Below, piece by piece: positions 24,604 to 31,464 of a DNA stretch of 33,464 nucleotides (the first letter of the stretch is position 1; the number at the start of each line of letters is the position of its first letter). The notes under the pieces were generated by a model. It searched no databases. It was not told where the DNA came from and saw only the letters and a program-made list of their open reading frames with translations. This DNA comes from an uncultured Bacteroidales bacterium (GTDB lineage Bacteria; Bacteroidota; Bacteroidia; Bacteroidales; F082). Made by a program: the position numbers and the translations under genes. The stretch is from assembly GCA_905233685.1 (NCBI GenBank), contig CAJOEZ010000028.1, forward strand, positions 1 to 33,464. Direction: 5' to 3'.

Positions 24604-25344
24604 ATGAAAAAGATTATCACCAGTTTACTCGCCTTGCTTGGATTGGCCGCTTGTGGTCAACAAGGTTACACATACGAAGTCGACACCTTCACCACAAAGG
24701 GCGGAAAAACGGTCAAGTTCCATGCTTTGGTTCACTCCTCAATACGAATTGAATATGACGGGAAGGAGATAATGATTGACCCCGTGACCAAGCTGGGCGA
24801 CAAGACCATTGACTATACCGCCATGCCCAAAGCGGATTACATTTTCGTGACGCACGAGCATCATGACCATCTTGACACAGCGGCCATTAAGCTGTTGACT
24901 GGCGACAACACACAGCTTGTCACCAACCAACGCTGTGCTGAAATGCTTGGCTATGGCCAGGTGATGGCCAATGGTGATATCCTACAGCTTTCCGACGATA
25001 TCACTGTTGAGGCCGTTCCAGCCTACAACACCACTGAAGGACACCTGCAATTCCATCCCAAGGGAAGGGACAACGGCTTCATACTCACCCTTGATGGGCT
25101 GAGGATTTACATAGCAGGAGACACCGAAGACATCCCTGAAATGGCCGAATTGAAAGACATCGACATTGCCTTCCTGCCCTGCAACCAACCCTACACCATG
25201 ACGGTCGAGCAGTTTGTCAGTGCAGCACGGATGGTCAAGCAGAAAGTGCTGTTCCCCTATCACTATGGCCAGACGGACGTGAGCGGTATCCCATCACAAT
25301 TGGAAGCCAATGGAATTGATGTGAGGATTAGGCATTACGAATAA
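24604..25344 (+). CDS. Exported UlaG-like metallo-beta-lactamase-fold lipoprotein
   Basis: The protein has 246 residues from the ATG at 24604, where a lipoprotein signal MKKIITSLLALLGLAACG begins (Cys17 or Cys18 region, LAAC lipobox). The HxHxDH metal motif is complete (HEHHDH, residues 84-89). It is followed by a later metal-binding aspartate candidate in YIAGDTEDIPEM and a His in FPYHYGQT. The short, simple layout matches the UlaG-like/L-ascorbate-6-phosphate lactonase group of MBL-fold hydrolases, not beta-lactamases. Most characterised UlaG-like enzymes are cytoplasmic, so the lipoprotein signal is notable; an envelope substrate is implied. It appears to be transcribed alone and divergently from YitT. 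Confidence 0.87.
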   Translation: MKKIITSLLALLGLAACGQQGYTYEVDTFTTKGGKTVKFHALVHSSIRIEYDGKEIMIDPVTKLGDKTIDYTAMPKADYIFVTHEHHDHLDTAAIKLLTGDNTQLVTNQRCAEMLGYGQVMANGDILQLSDDITVEAVPAYNTTEGHLQFHPKGRDNGFILTLDGLRIYIAGDTEDIPEMAELKDIDIAFLPCNQPYTMTVEQFVSAARMVKQKVLFPYHYGQTDVSGIPSQLEANGIDVRIRHYE

Positions 25345-25362
25345 TCCAATCGTCCAAAAACC

Positions 25363-25382
25363 AAATCTACCTTAGGTAGTTT
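25363..25382. terminator. Weak bidirectional hairpin between convergent genes
   Basis: A short palindrome (ctacc, loop tta, ggtag; flanked by A- and T-rich bases) lies between the stops of the MBL gene (25344, plus) and the DUF985 gene (25401, minus). The stem is only 5 bp, so termination is uncertain. Confidence 0.3.
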
Positions 25383-25400
25383 AAGACTGCATTCATTGTT

Positions 25401-25856
25401 TTAATTCCTACATAGTCTTTCAAGCAATTCCATATACTGCGGATATTGCTTCGTAAGGTCTGATTTCTTTGCCAACTCGAAGTTTTCAAAGGTAAAAGCA
25501 GGCGACACGGCACAACCCACAAGAGAGAATCCTTTTTTGCCAGGCAATTCCGCAGCAAACCATTGCTCGGGCTCAATGACGACCTGCATCTCGTCATTGG
25601 CAGACAGGTGATGTGTCTTCAATTCGCCATTGGGAGAAATGACGTAGATGTCGAGCGGTTCACCAGCATGGTAATACCAAATCTCCACCACATCATGCAA
25701 GCGATGGAAAGTCGAGAAATCCTCCTCGCAGAGCATGTAATAGATGGTAGACATCAGCTTTTTTCCGCATTCATCGTTGCCATATACTTGACGATACCAG
25801 CCACCTTCAGGATGAGGCTGTAAGTTGAGTGTTTTGATGTATTCTTTTGCGTCCAT
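25401..25856 (-). CDS. DUF985 (cupin_5) family protein
   Basis: The protein has 151 residues from the ATG at 25856; an ATG four codons earlier is an alternative. The N-terminus LNLQPHPEGGWYRQVY is the hallmark of the DUF985/cupin_5 family. It is followed by STIYYMLCEEDFSTFHRLHDVVEIWYYHAGEPLDIYVI, where His and Glu residues of a cupin metal site are visible, and by EQWFAAELPG and FSLVGCAVSPAF. Members are single-domain cupins of unclear biochemical function. Its own -7 box lies at 25882. It stands 90 bp downstream of the PfkB kinase gene on the same strand. Confidence 0.9.
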   Translation of the reverse strand: MDAKEYIKTLNLQPHPEGGWYRQVYGNDECGKKLMSTIYYMLCEEDFSTFHRLHDVVEIWYYHAGEPLDIYVISPNGELKTHHLSANDEMQVVIEPEQWFAAELPGKKGFSLVGCAVSPAFTFENFELAKKSDLTKQYPQYMELLERLCRN

Positions 25857-25881
25857 AATTAAAACCATAATCTACAATGTG

Positions 25882-25889
25882 CAAAAATA
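25882..25889 (-). promoter_or_regulatory. Candidate -7 box of the DUF985 gene
   Basis: TATTTTTG on the minus strand, 25 bp upstream of the ATG at 25856. No good -33 box was seen. Confidence 0.45.
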
Positions 25890-25946
25890 CAAAAAAGCCG
25901 TTTCTATGTTGCAGGTTTTCCGCACCAGTTCCATGACAATAGATCT

Positions 25947-26846
25947 TCATAGCGTTCCATTAAGAGTTGCGACTAGTTCATCGCTGATATTGTTTCCAAT
26001 CTGACGGCAGACATCCTGGCTCCATCGTTGCGCCATTCCAATGCGAGAGGCTTGGTCGTCCATCCCTTGCATCATGGCATAGATGTAACCGGCGTTGAAA
26101 TTGTCTCCAGCTCCGACTGTGCTGACCGTTTCTATCGCTTGTACAGGATAAGTCTCACAGCCGTCAGGTGTATAGACGTGTATCGAGCGACCTCCATCCG
26201 TCAGTATCAATGTACGGCAAAAGCGGCTCACCCGTTCATAGATGGCATCCCCGTCTTGCAAGATAAGCATATAGTCGAAATCCTCCATCGACCCACGCAC
26301 TACATCCGCAAGGCGCATATTCTCCTCTATATTGGGCATCACTTCGGGCAAATCGACAATATGGTTTTTGCGGAAGTTGACATCATAATAGAGCCAAGCG
26401 CCAGCCTCACTTGCAGCACGCAACAAATCGCCAACAACAGAACGTATGGCGGGGTTGATGGCGAAGAACGAGCCGAAAAGTACTACATCATCCTTGCCCA
26501 TCTGAGGCAACTTTCCGTCCAACCAAACAGACGCATGATCCTTATAGAACACATATTGCGCATCATTGTGTTCGTTCAAGAAAGCCAGCGTTATATGCGA
26601 CTTTACACGCTCATGACGGCATACATATTCCGATGACACGCCATTGTCAACCAAAAAGTTGCAAATCAGGTCTCCCACATGGTCGCCTCCCACTTCTGTC
26701 ACCATTGCGCAAGGCACGCCTGCACGCCCGAGTGATACAATGCTGTTGAATGTCGAGCCGCCTGGAACGGCTTTCTGCACCTGGTCATTCTTGAACAGGA
26801 TATCCAACACCGTCTCGCCAATACCTATTACACGTTTTTTTGTCAT
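25947..26846 (-). CDS. PfkB family carbohydrate kinase (fructokinase-like)
   Basis: The protein has 299 residues from the ATG at 26846; the longer frame to 26909 reads through the promoter. PfkB/ribokinase features are the N-terminal GIGETVLDILF, the sugar-binding GGSTFNSIVSLGRAGVP, and the catalytic signature GAGDNFNAGY with Asp248. The sequence MTEVGGDHVGD and TLILTDGGRS are also typical. Such enzymes phosphorylate a sugar with ATP; the fructokinase group is the nearest by look, but substrate cannot be fixed by eye. No sugar-uptake gene is adjacent. Its promoter has a TACCTTTG -7 box. Confidence 0.9.
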   Translation of the reverse strand: MTKKRVIGIGETVLDILFKNDQVQKAVPGGSTFNSIVSLGRAGVPCAMVTEVGGDHVGDLICNFLVDNGVSSEYVCRHERVKSHITLAFLNEHNDAQYVFYKDHASVWLDGKLPQMGKDDVVLFGSFFAINPAIRSVVGDLLRAASEAGAWLYYDVNFRKNHIVDLPEVMPNIEENMRLADVVRGSMEDFDYMLILQDGDAIYERVSRFCRTLILTDGGRSIHVYTPDGCETYPVQAIETVSTVGAGDNFNAGYIYAMMQGMDDQASRIGMAQRWSQDVCRQIGNNISDELVATLNGTL

Positions 26847-26867
26847 AGCATTTAGTTCAGATGGCAG

Positions 26868-26875
26868 CAAAGGTA
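26868..26875 (-). promoter_or_regulatory. Candidate -7 box of the PfkB kinase gene
   Basis: TACCTTTG on the minus strand, 21 bp upstream of the ATG at 26846. No good -33 box was seen. Confidence 0.45.
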
Positions 26876-26940
26876 CGAAAATAATAACACCCAGAATGCC
26901 ACATATCAATTACATGCTATACCAACTGAGCGTATTTTCT

Positions 26941-26948
26941 TATTTTTG
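26941..26948 (+). promoter_or_regulatory. Candidate -7 box of the ECF sigma/anti-sigma operon
   Basis: TATTTTTG fits TAnnTTTG and lies 58 bp before the ATG at 27007 (19 bp before the alternative ATG at 26968). No clear -33 TTTG was seen. Confidence 0.4.
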
Positions 26949-27006
26949 TATAGTCCCATGTCACAAAATGCCATCCCCATCCGTCTATATTATAAAACCA
27001 CCTACG

Positions 27007-27462
27007 ATGGACCCTGAATTTGAAAAGACATATCAAAGCTACTACCAGAAACTGTTCAGGATAGCGACTAAGATGCTTAAAGCCACCGAAGACGCGAAAG
27101 ATGTAGTACAAGATGTGTTCACTGCATATTATTTCGCGATGAATAATGAGAAAATCATTCGCGACACGAAAAACTGGCTTGTTAGGAGTACCATCAACAA
27201 GGGTATCGACTACAAACGAAAAACAGCAAGGACTATCACGATGGAAAGCCCTCTGACCGACACAAACGAAAGTCCCCATGACGAGAGTTCCGACATCCTC
27301 AATGCAGTCGATCTTCTCAGCGAAAAGGAGCAAACGCTTGTTGTGCTTTACAGCGAAGGCTATTCCTACAAGGAAATCGCAGAGATTACAGGGCGCAATT
27401 ACCATTCCATCGGGAAAACCTTGTCAAGAATCTTGGATAAAATCAAAAAGCATGTACTATGA
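27007..27462 (+). CDS. ECF RNA polymerase sigma factor
   Basis: The ATG at 27007 gives 151 residues beginning MDPEFEKTYQSYYQKLFRIA, a normal ECF start; the in-frame ATG at 26968 would add 13 residues. Region 2 is seen in ATKMLKATEDAKDVVQDVFTAYYFA, and region 4 with its helix-turn-helix in LLSEKEQTLVVLYSEGYSYKEIAEITGRN followed by YHSIGKTLSRILDKIKKHV. It should direct RNA polymerase to a small regulon when released by the anti-sigma factor encoded next. The genes overlap by four bases (ATGA at 27459), a sign of translational coupling. It is not of the same subfamily as the sigma fragments at 1-89 and 29583. Confidence 0.92.
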   Translation: MDPEFEKTYQSYYQKLFRIATKMLKATEDAKDVVQDVFTAYYFAMNNEKIIRDTKNWLVRSTINKGIDYKRKTARTITMESPLTDTNESPHDESSDILNAVDLLSEKEQTLVVLYSEGYSYKEIAEITGRNYHSIGKTLSRILDKIKKHVL

Positions 27463-27905
27463 AACACTTGAATGACAAAACAATACAATACTATATCGAC
27501 AATGAATTGCCAGAAAGCGAAAGGAAAGAGATAGAATCTCACCTTGAGAAATGCCCATCGTGCAAGCAAAAAGTCGAAACGCAACGCGTTTTCTCTGACA
27601 AACTGAAAAAATCGTTGGATACTATGGTCTCTGACGACATCCCAGTGCCAGAATTCAGTTTCGGAAACTCCGCAAGCCCAAAAGTGAACATAACCCGTAT
27701 TGTTTTTATTTCCTCCTTGTCTACGGCTTGCGCCATCGCACTTGTCATATTTGCGTTTAACTGGTTTTCGAAGCCCAAGCAAACCAACCGTATCATCGAC
27801 TATTACACCATCGAAGACTACGACGCCAACAAGCCTTTTGCAGAACAGGATTTCGCCGAGTTTAAGATGCGTACACAAACAGAAATAGCAAATATAAACC
27901 TCTAA
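27459..27905 (+). CDS. Membrane anti-sigma factor with zinc-finger (ZAS-type) domain
   Basis: The protein has 148 residues. The N-terminal cytoplasmic domain has the HxxxCxxC zinc motif (SHLEKCPSC) preceded by a helix (LNDKTIQYYIDNELPESERK), as in zf-HC2 anti-sigma factors. One membrane segment lies at about 78-101 (VFISSLSTACAIALVIFAFNW), leaving a short external tail of about 45 residues. It should hold the preceding ECF sigma factor at the membrane until an envelope signal arrives. The start overlaps the sigma stop by four bases. The secreted protein at 27917 begins 11 bp downstream and may be part of the signal or its target. Confidence 0.88.
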   Translation: MKHLNDKTIQYYIDNELPESERKEIESHLEKCPSCKQKVETQRVFSDKLKKSLDTMVSDDIPVPEFSFGNSASPKVNITRIVFISSLSTACAIALVIFAFNWFSKPKQTNRIIDYYTIEDYDANKPFAEQDFAEFKMRTQTEIANINL

Positions 27906-27916
27906 ATCTCAAAGCC

Positions 27917-29116
27917 ATGAAAAAACTGTTTTTAATTCTCATTTTGGCCTTCGCCACTTGCTTTCAAGTTGATGCACAAGTGATTACACTCGTTGCCGAC
28001 GAAACTTACGGCAACGGAAACGACTGGGACAAAATCTTTGACACCTACTATGACACCTTAGATGGCCGTCCATACGGATTGCGAAAGCAACTCGTCATTT
28101 TCGATGACGGCAAGGCCATAGTCAGCCATGCCACAAGGAACAAGTATTCCCTTTTCGACTCAAACGGCAGGTTTCTGAAAGACATTACTTTGTATTATGC
28201 TGACAAAGGCAAGAAACCGCGCAACCTCCAGCCCGTGGAAGGAAAATTGGGCAACTTGTATTTCACTCGCGCAAACAACACGGGCGACATCTACCTGTTT
28301 GACGACAAAGGATTGATTGTCAAAGAATTGAAAATCAAATATCAAGCCTTGGAAATGCTGGCATTGGACGACCATCATATTGCCATTTTTGGAGGTACGT
28401 CGTGGACCAATAAATGGAGGCACTTTGTTTCTGTTTTGGACACAAAAACAGGCAAAGAGAAAATCCTCTGCGATGCGTTTGAAGACATGAAAGCAGACAT
28501 CAAAAGCACGGGCTATTACATTTACACAGAAAGCCGAAGGAATGACATGAAAGGCCATTGGCAAATTGCGAAAGTCAGCGACAAACTCATCGTTTCAAAC
28601 CCTATCGATGGACTTGTGAGAACTTACGACTTCAATGGCAACAAAATTTCCGAAAAACACCTGGATTGGGAACCGCAAAATCTGTCTGTTGAAGAACAGG
28701 TTTCTCTTCAGAATGACCGAATTCAACGTTTGAAAGATGATCTCCCACAAATAACCAATACCGATGAAAGATTGCTTCCAGCATACCGTGAACTGATTTC
28801 CGCATACGAAAAAGGCATCCAACACATCAAGGAACCCATCAATATGGGTTGGTTTACCATGGCCATCAAAGGCAACGACGACAACATCCTTTTCTTTGGC
28901 GATGCCGAGGTGGCAGGCCAAAACACGTTCCACGTCTATTCGGCCAACAAAGGGCAAAGCATTTCGACAGGCTCCTTCCAATGCGAAGACTACGACCTTG
29001 CCCTAACGAAAAAGCGCTTTGTGTGCCACAACGGATTTTACTACGGTGTTCAAGAGCTGAAAGATTGCAAAGGTATGCCACTGAGGTTAGTGAGATTTAA
29101 GGCGAAATCGAACTAA
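27917..29116 (+). CDS. Secreted propeller-like protein of the sigma/anti-sigma operon
   Basis: The protein has 399 residues with a signal peptide (MKKLFLILILAFATCFQVDAQ). The body consists of repeated short beta-sheet units such as LVIFDDGKAIVSHATRNKYSLFDSNGRFLKDI, LYFTRANNTGDIYLFDDKGLIVKELKI and LIVSNPIDGLVRTYDFNGNKISEKHL. These look like blades of a six-bladed beta-propeller of the kind common in exported Bacteroidota proteins. A helical insertion (SVEEQVSLQNDRIQRLKDDL) interrupts it near residue 260. I do not know a specific function. It ends at a strong bidirectional terminator, so sigma, anti-sigma and this gene probably form one operon. Confidence 0.8.
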   Translation: MKKLFLILILAFATCFQVDAQVITLVADETYGNGNDWDKIFDTYYDTLDGRPYGLRKQLVIFDDGKAIVSHATRNKYSLFDSNGRFLKDITLYYADKGKKPRNLQPVEGKLGNLYFTRANNTGDIYLFDDKGLIVKELKIKYQALEMLALDDHHIAIFGGTSWTNKWRHFVSVLDTKTGKEKILCDAFEDMKADIKSTGYYIYTESRRNDMKGHWQIAKVSDKLIVSNPIDGLVRTYDFNGNKISEKHLDWEPQNLSVEEQVSLQNDRIQRLKDDLPQITNTDERLLPAYRELISAYEKGIQHIKEPINMGWFTMAIKGNDDNILFFGDAEVAGQNTFHVYSANKGQSISTGSFQCEDYDLALTKKRFVCHNGFYYGVQELKDCKGMPLRLVRFKAKSN

Positions 29117-29142
29117 ATCGGGTAAACAAACACAACAAAAAA

Positions 29143-29178
29143 AACTCAGCCAATTGAAATAGTTGGTTGAGTTTTTTT
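29143..29178. terminator. Bidirectional terminator between the propeller gene and the tRNA cluster
   Basis: An 11-bp stem (aactcagccaa at 29143-29153 with ttggttgagtt at 29163-29173, one G-T pair) is flanked by a run of A on the left and T on the right. It can stop transcription from the plus-strand gene and from the minus-strand tRNA operon. Confidence 0.85.
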
Positions 29179-29179
29179 G

Positions 29180-29264
29180 TACCCGAGGCCGGGCTCGAAC
29201 CGGCACGCCTTTAAAGGGCAAGGGATTTTAAGTCCCTCGTGTCTACCAATTCCACCACTCAGTT
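29180..29264 (-). tRNA. tRNA-Leu (anticodon TAA)
   Basis: Read on the minus strand, an 85-nt cloverleaf forms. The anticodon stem AGGGA/TCCCT closes a 7-nt loop CTTAAAA with anticodon TAA, there is a long variable arm (GCC ... GGC), and the T arm is GCCGG-TTCGAGC-CCGGC. No CCA is encoded (the 3' end reads GGTACAAA). The acceptor stem is imperfect: 5' AACTGAG against 3' CTCGGGT has an A-G mismatch at position 2 and a T-G wobble at position 4, and begins with A. Only one base separates it from the CCA of the upstream tRNA-Gly. It is the distal gene of the cluster, just before the terminator. Confidence 0.88.
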
Positions 29265-29265
29265 G

Positions 29266-29341
<76 letters not shown>

Positions 29342-29349
29342 AAAAGCGG

Positions 29350-29422
<73 letters not shown>

Positions 29423-29477
29423 CTGGCTTCGCTCGTCGGGAATCTTTTTACAAGATTTCCGCTTACGTTTAGCGCGG

Positions 29478-29507
29478 CAAAAGTACAACTTTTTTCAATA
29501 CTGCAAA
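29478..29507 (-). promoter_or_regulatory. Promoter of the tRNA-Gly-Gly-Leu operon
   Basis: On the minus strand TACTTTTG (29485-29478) is preceded by TTTG (29507-29504) with an 18-bp spacer, 56 bp upstream of the first tRNA-Gly. Confidence 0.6.
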
Positions 29508-29582
29508 CATTTTTGAGAAAAATTTTCTTTCTTTGTAGTTTTTTCGCTGTTTTTGCGTCAAATAGACAAACGATTCTGAACG

Positions 29583-30022
29583 ATGAAAGAGAAAGAAACT
29601 GAATTTTCGGATCTCGTGAAAAGGTACAAAAACACCATCTTCACCGTGTGCTACCTCTTCTCGAAGGACCAGGACGAGGTGAACGACCTGTTTCAAGAGA
29701 CGCTCATCAACCTTTGGCGGGGCTTCGACTCGTTCAAAGGGCAATGCGACGTGAAGACTTGGATTTGGCGCGTCAGCCTCAACACCTGCCTCACCGCCGA
29801 GCGCAAGAAGAAACGCAGTGTGGAGACCGTGCCGCTCGACAAATCCAGCAACTCTACAGCCGCATCAACAAACTTGGGCTGGTCGACAGAGCCATCATCC
29901 TGCTTTGGCTCGAAAACATGAGCTACGAGGAAATCGGGCAAATCATCGGCATCTCCACCAAGAATGTCTCCGTCAAATTGGTCAGAATCAAGGAACAACT
30001 GAAGAAAATGTCAAACGAATAA
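29583..30022 (+). pseudogene. ECF sigma factor gene broken by a frameshift
   Basis: The first frame (from ATG 29583) encodes a normal sigma region 2 (MKEKETEFSDLVKRYKNTI ... DEVNDLFQETLINLWRGFDSF ... VKTWIWRVSLNTCLTAERKKKR) as far as SVETVPLD. At about 29840 the frame is lost, and a region 4 continues in another frame as QIQQLYSRINKLGLVDRAII ... ENMSYEEIGQIIGISTKNVS ... VKLVRIKEQLKKM, ending at TAA 30022. The linker normally found between the two regions is also short, so a deletion of some tens of bases that is not a multiple of three is likely. It could instead be an assembly or sequencing error. The fragment at 1-89 is a paralogue. The membrane-protein gene at 30035 follows 12 bp later. 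Confidence 0.8.
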
Positions 30023-30034
30023 AAACGCAAAGCA

Positions 30035-30547
30035 ATGGAAAACAACGAATTGGAAGAAATGCGGGCGCAATTGGCCAAACACCTTTCCGAATTGCAGCGG
30101 AAACTGATTGGCAGAATCGTCATAATTACCCTGTGGGCAGCTTACTTTTATTGGAAACTTGAACTTGGGATATTTCTACTTTGGTGCGTGGGTCTCCTTG
30201 TAATAAGCATTTACACATATCTTGTGGTTCGCCAAGGCAATTCCGTCTCTATGCCTGTGACGAAATACGCACATCGGCTTCACAAAGCTCTGAAAATCTA
30301 CAAAATAGGAAACAGGTTTCTATGGATTTTAACCATTTTGCTCATATTGGCTTGGGCAACATACGTGCTTGTCTTAAATTGGCAATCAAATTTAGAACAG
30401 GTATTTACCGTTTTCTTTGTGTGTTCTATGATTGCCTTAATCTTGTTGGTGGCCTATTTTATCAGAAACGTGTATGTCTCGCCTGAAGTCGAACTGAAAT
30501 TGGAGATGGTTTTGGAGGATTTGGAGAAAGACGATCAGGATGCATAA
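30035..30547 (+). CDS. Small membrane protein downstream of the broken sigma gene
   Basis: The protein has 170 residues. An N-terminal charged helix (MENNELEEMRAQLAKHLSEL) precedes four predicted membrane segments at about 24-40, 44-64, 92-112 and 121-143, and the C-terminus is acidic (ELKLEMVLEDLEKDDQDA). I do not recognise a named family. Its position 12 bp after an ECF sigma gene suggests it is the membrane partner or anti-sigma of that factor, although no zinc motif is present. If the sigma factor is truly dead, this gene may be left without a partner. Base composition is somewhat more AT-rich than the central operons. Confidence 0.75.
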   Translation: MENNELEEMRAQLAKHLSELQRKLIGRIVIITLWAAYFYWKLELGIFLLWCVGLLVISIYTYLVVRQGNSVSMPVTKYAHRLHKALKIYKIGNRFLWILTILLILAWATYVLVLNWQSNLEQVFTVFFVCSMIALILLVAYFIRNVYVSPEVELKLEMVLEDLEKDDQDA

Positions 30548-30576
30548 CAAACGAAGTTTCAGTTCAAATCCAAATA

Positions 30577-30606
30577 CTTGGTTTTCATTGAAAAGTTATA
30601 ATTTTG
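30577..30606 (+). promoter_or_regulatory. Promoter candidate of the CPBP protease gene
   Basis: CTTG (30577-30580) and TAATTTTG (30599-30606) have an 18-bp spacer, 20 bp before the ATG at 30627. Confidence 0.5.
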
Positions 30607-30626
30607 CAAATTAAAACAATAGAAAT

Positions 30627-31349
30627 ATGGACGATGGAATAGGTAAAACGATAAAACTATTTCTGCTTTGGTGGTCGTTGTATTTAGCGACACTAATTAT
30701 TTGCACCATCTTGGGGCATGTCTTCAAGAACATTGAAATCACGAAATGGGCCTTGGTGACGGGTTACCTGCTCATCGCCGTCTTGTTTTTCGGCAAGGGC
30801 TATGTCAGGCTATCGTTTGGCCGCATCGAGCGGCGTACGGTCTGGCCTGCGGTTGGCATGTCTGTTTTGATTGCCGTGGCTCAAGCTTTCGTTTTATTTT
30901 CAGCATTGTCTTTGATTGGTATTGACCTTTTTTTTCAAGGCGAAGAATTAGAGCGTCGCCAACAGCTTCTTTCCGGAATTGCTGGAGCACTCCACGCCTG
31001 TATTTTTGGCCCCATAGTGGAAGAGATTGGTTTTCGGGGCCTTGTTCTTGATGGTTTGCTGAAGACGCGATGCCGTCCGTGGTTGGCCATCCTCATTTCC
31101 GCTCTTCTTTTCGCTTTGCTTCACGGATTGGAGGCGAATTTTGTCACTGCCCTATTGTTCGGAATCCTCGCCGGCTGGCTCTATTGGCGCACGGGAAGCA
31201 TCATTCCGGGTCTCATCATCCATGTCACCAACAATTCACTCACTGCCATTGATTTGAGCAATCAAACCAATGCCTTGTATCTGATTATCCTTGTCGTTGG
31301 CCTTGTTTTGCTGGCATACGGGGTCTGGTGGTTTTGGAAAGAAGTGTAG
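30627..31349 (+). CDS. CPBP (CAAX-type) intramembrane glutamic protease
   Basis: The protein has 240 residues with about seven or eight membrane segments. The three CPBP/ABI motifs are present: EEIGFRG (with paired Glu and the Arg) in GPIVEEIGFRGLVLDGLL, the F and H of LLFALLHGLEANF, and HVTNNS (HxxxN) near the C-terminus. These residues form the catalytic site in Rce1-like proteases. In bacteria the family acts on membrane peptides or serves in self-immunity to bacteriocins; no bacteriocin gene is visible nearby. It has its own promoter and no close downstream partner (115 bp to the next gene), so it seems to be a single-gene unit. Confidence 0.9.
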   Translation: MDDGIGKTIKLFLLWWSLYLATLIICTILGHVFKNIEITKWALVTGYLLIAVLFFGKGYVRLSFGRIERRTVWPAVGMSVLIAVAQAFVLFSALSLIGIDLFFQGEELERRQQLLSGIAGALHACIFGPIVEEIGFRGLVLDGLLKTRCRPWLAILISALLFALLHGLEANFVTALLFGILAGWLYWRTGSIIPGLIIHVTNNSLTAIDLSNQTNALYLIILVVGLVLLAYGVWWFWKEV

Positions 31350-31464
31350 TTTTGAAAAATAAGGAAATCAGAGGCGTTTGCATTTAAAAAAACAGACAAT
31401 TCGGCATAATTTTTGCAGTATTTAATTTGTTTTTACATAGTTAAACCATTGAAAATCAAACTCT

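Noticed and set aside
24604..25344. Beta-lactamase
   Set aside because: The HxHxDH site is shared by all MBL-fold hydrolases; the short layout matches UlaG-like proteins rather than class B beta-lactamases.
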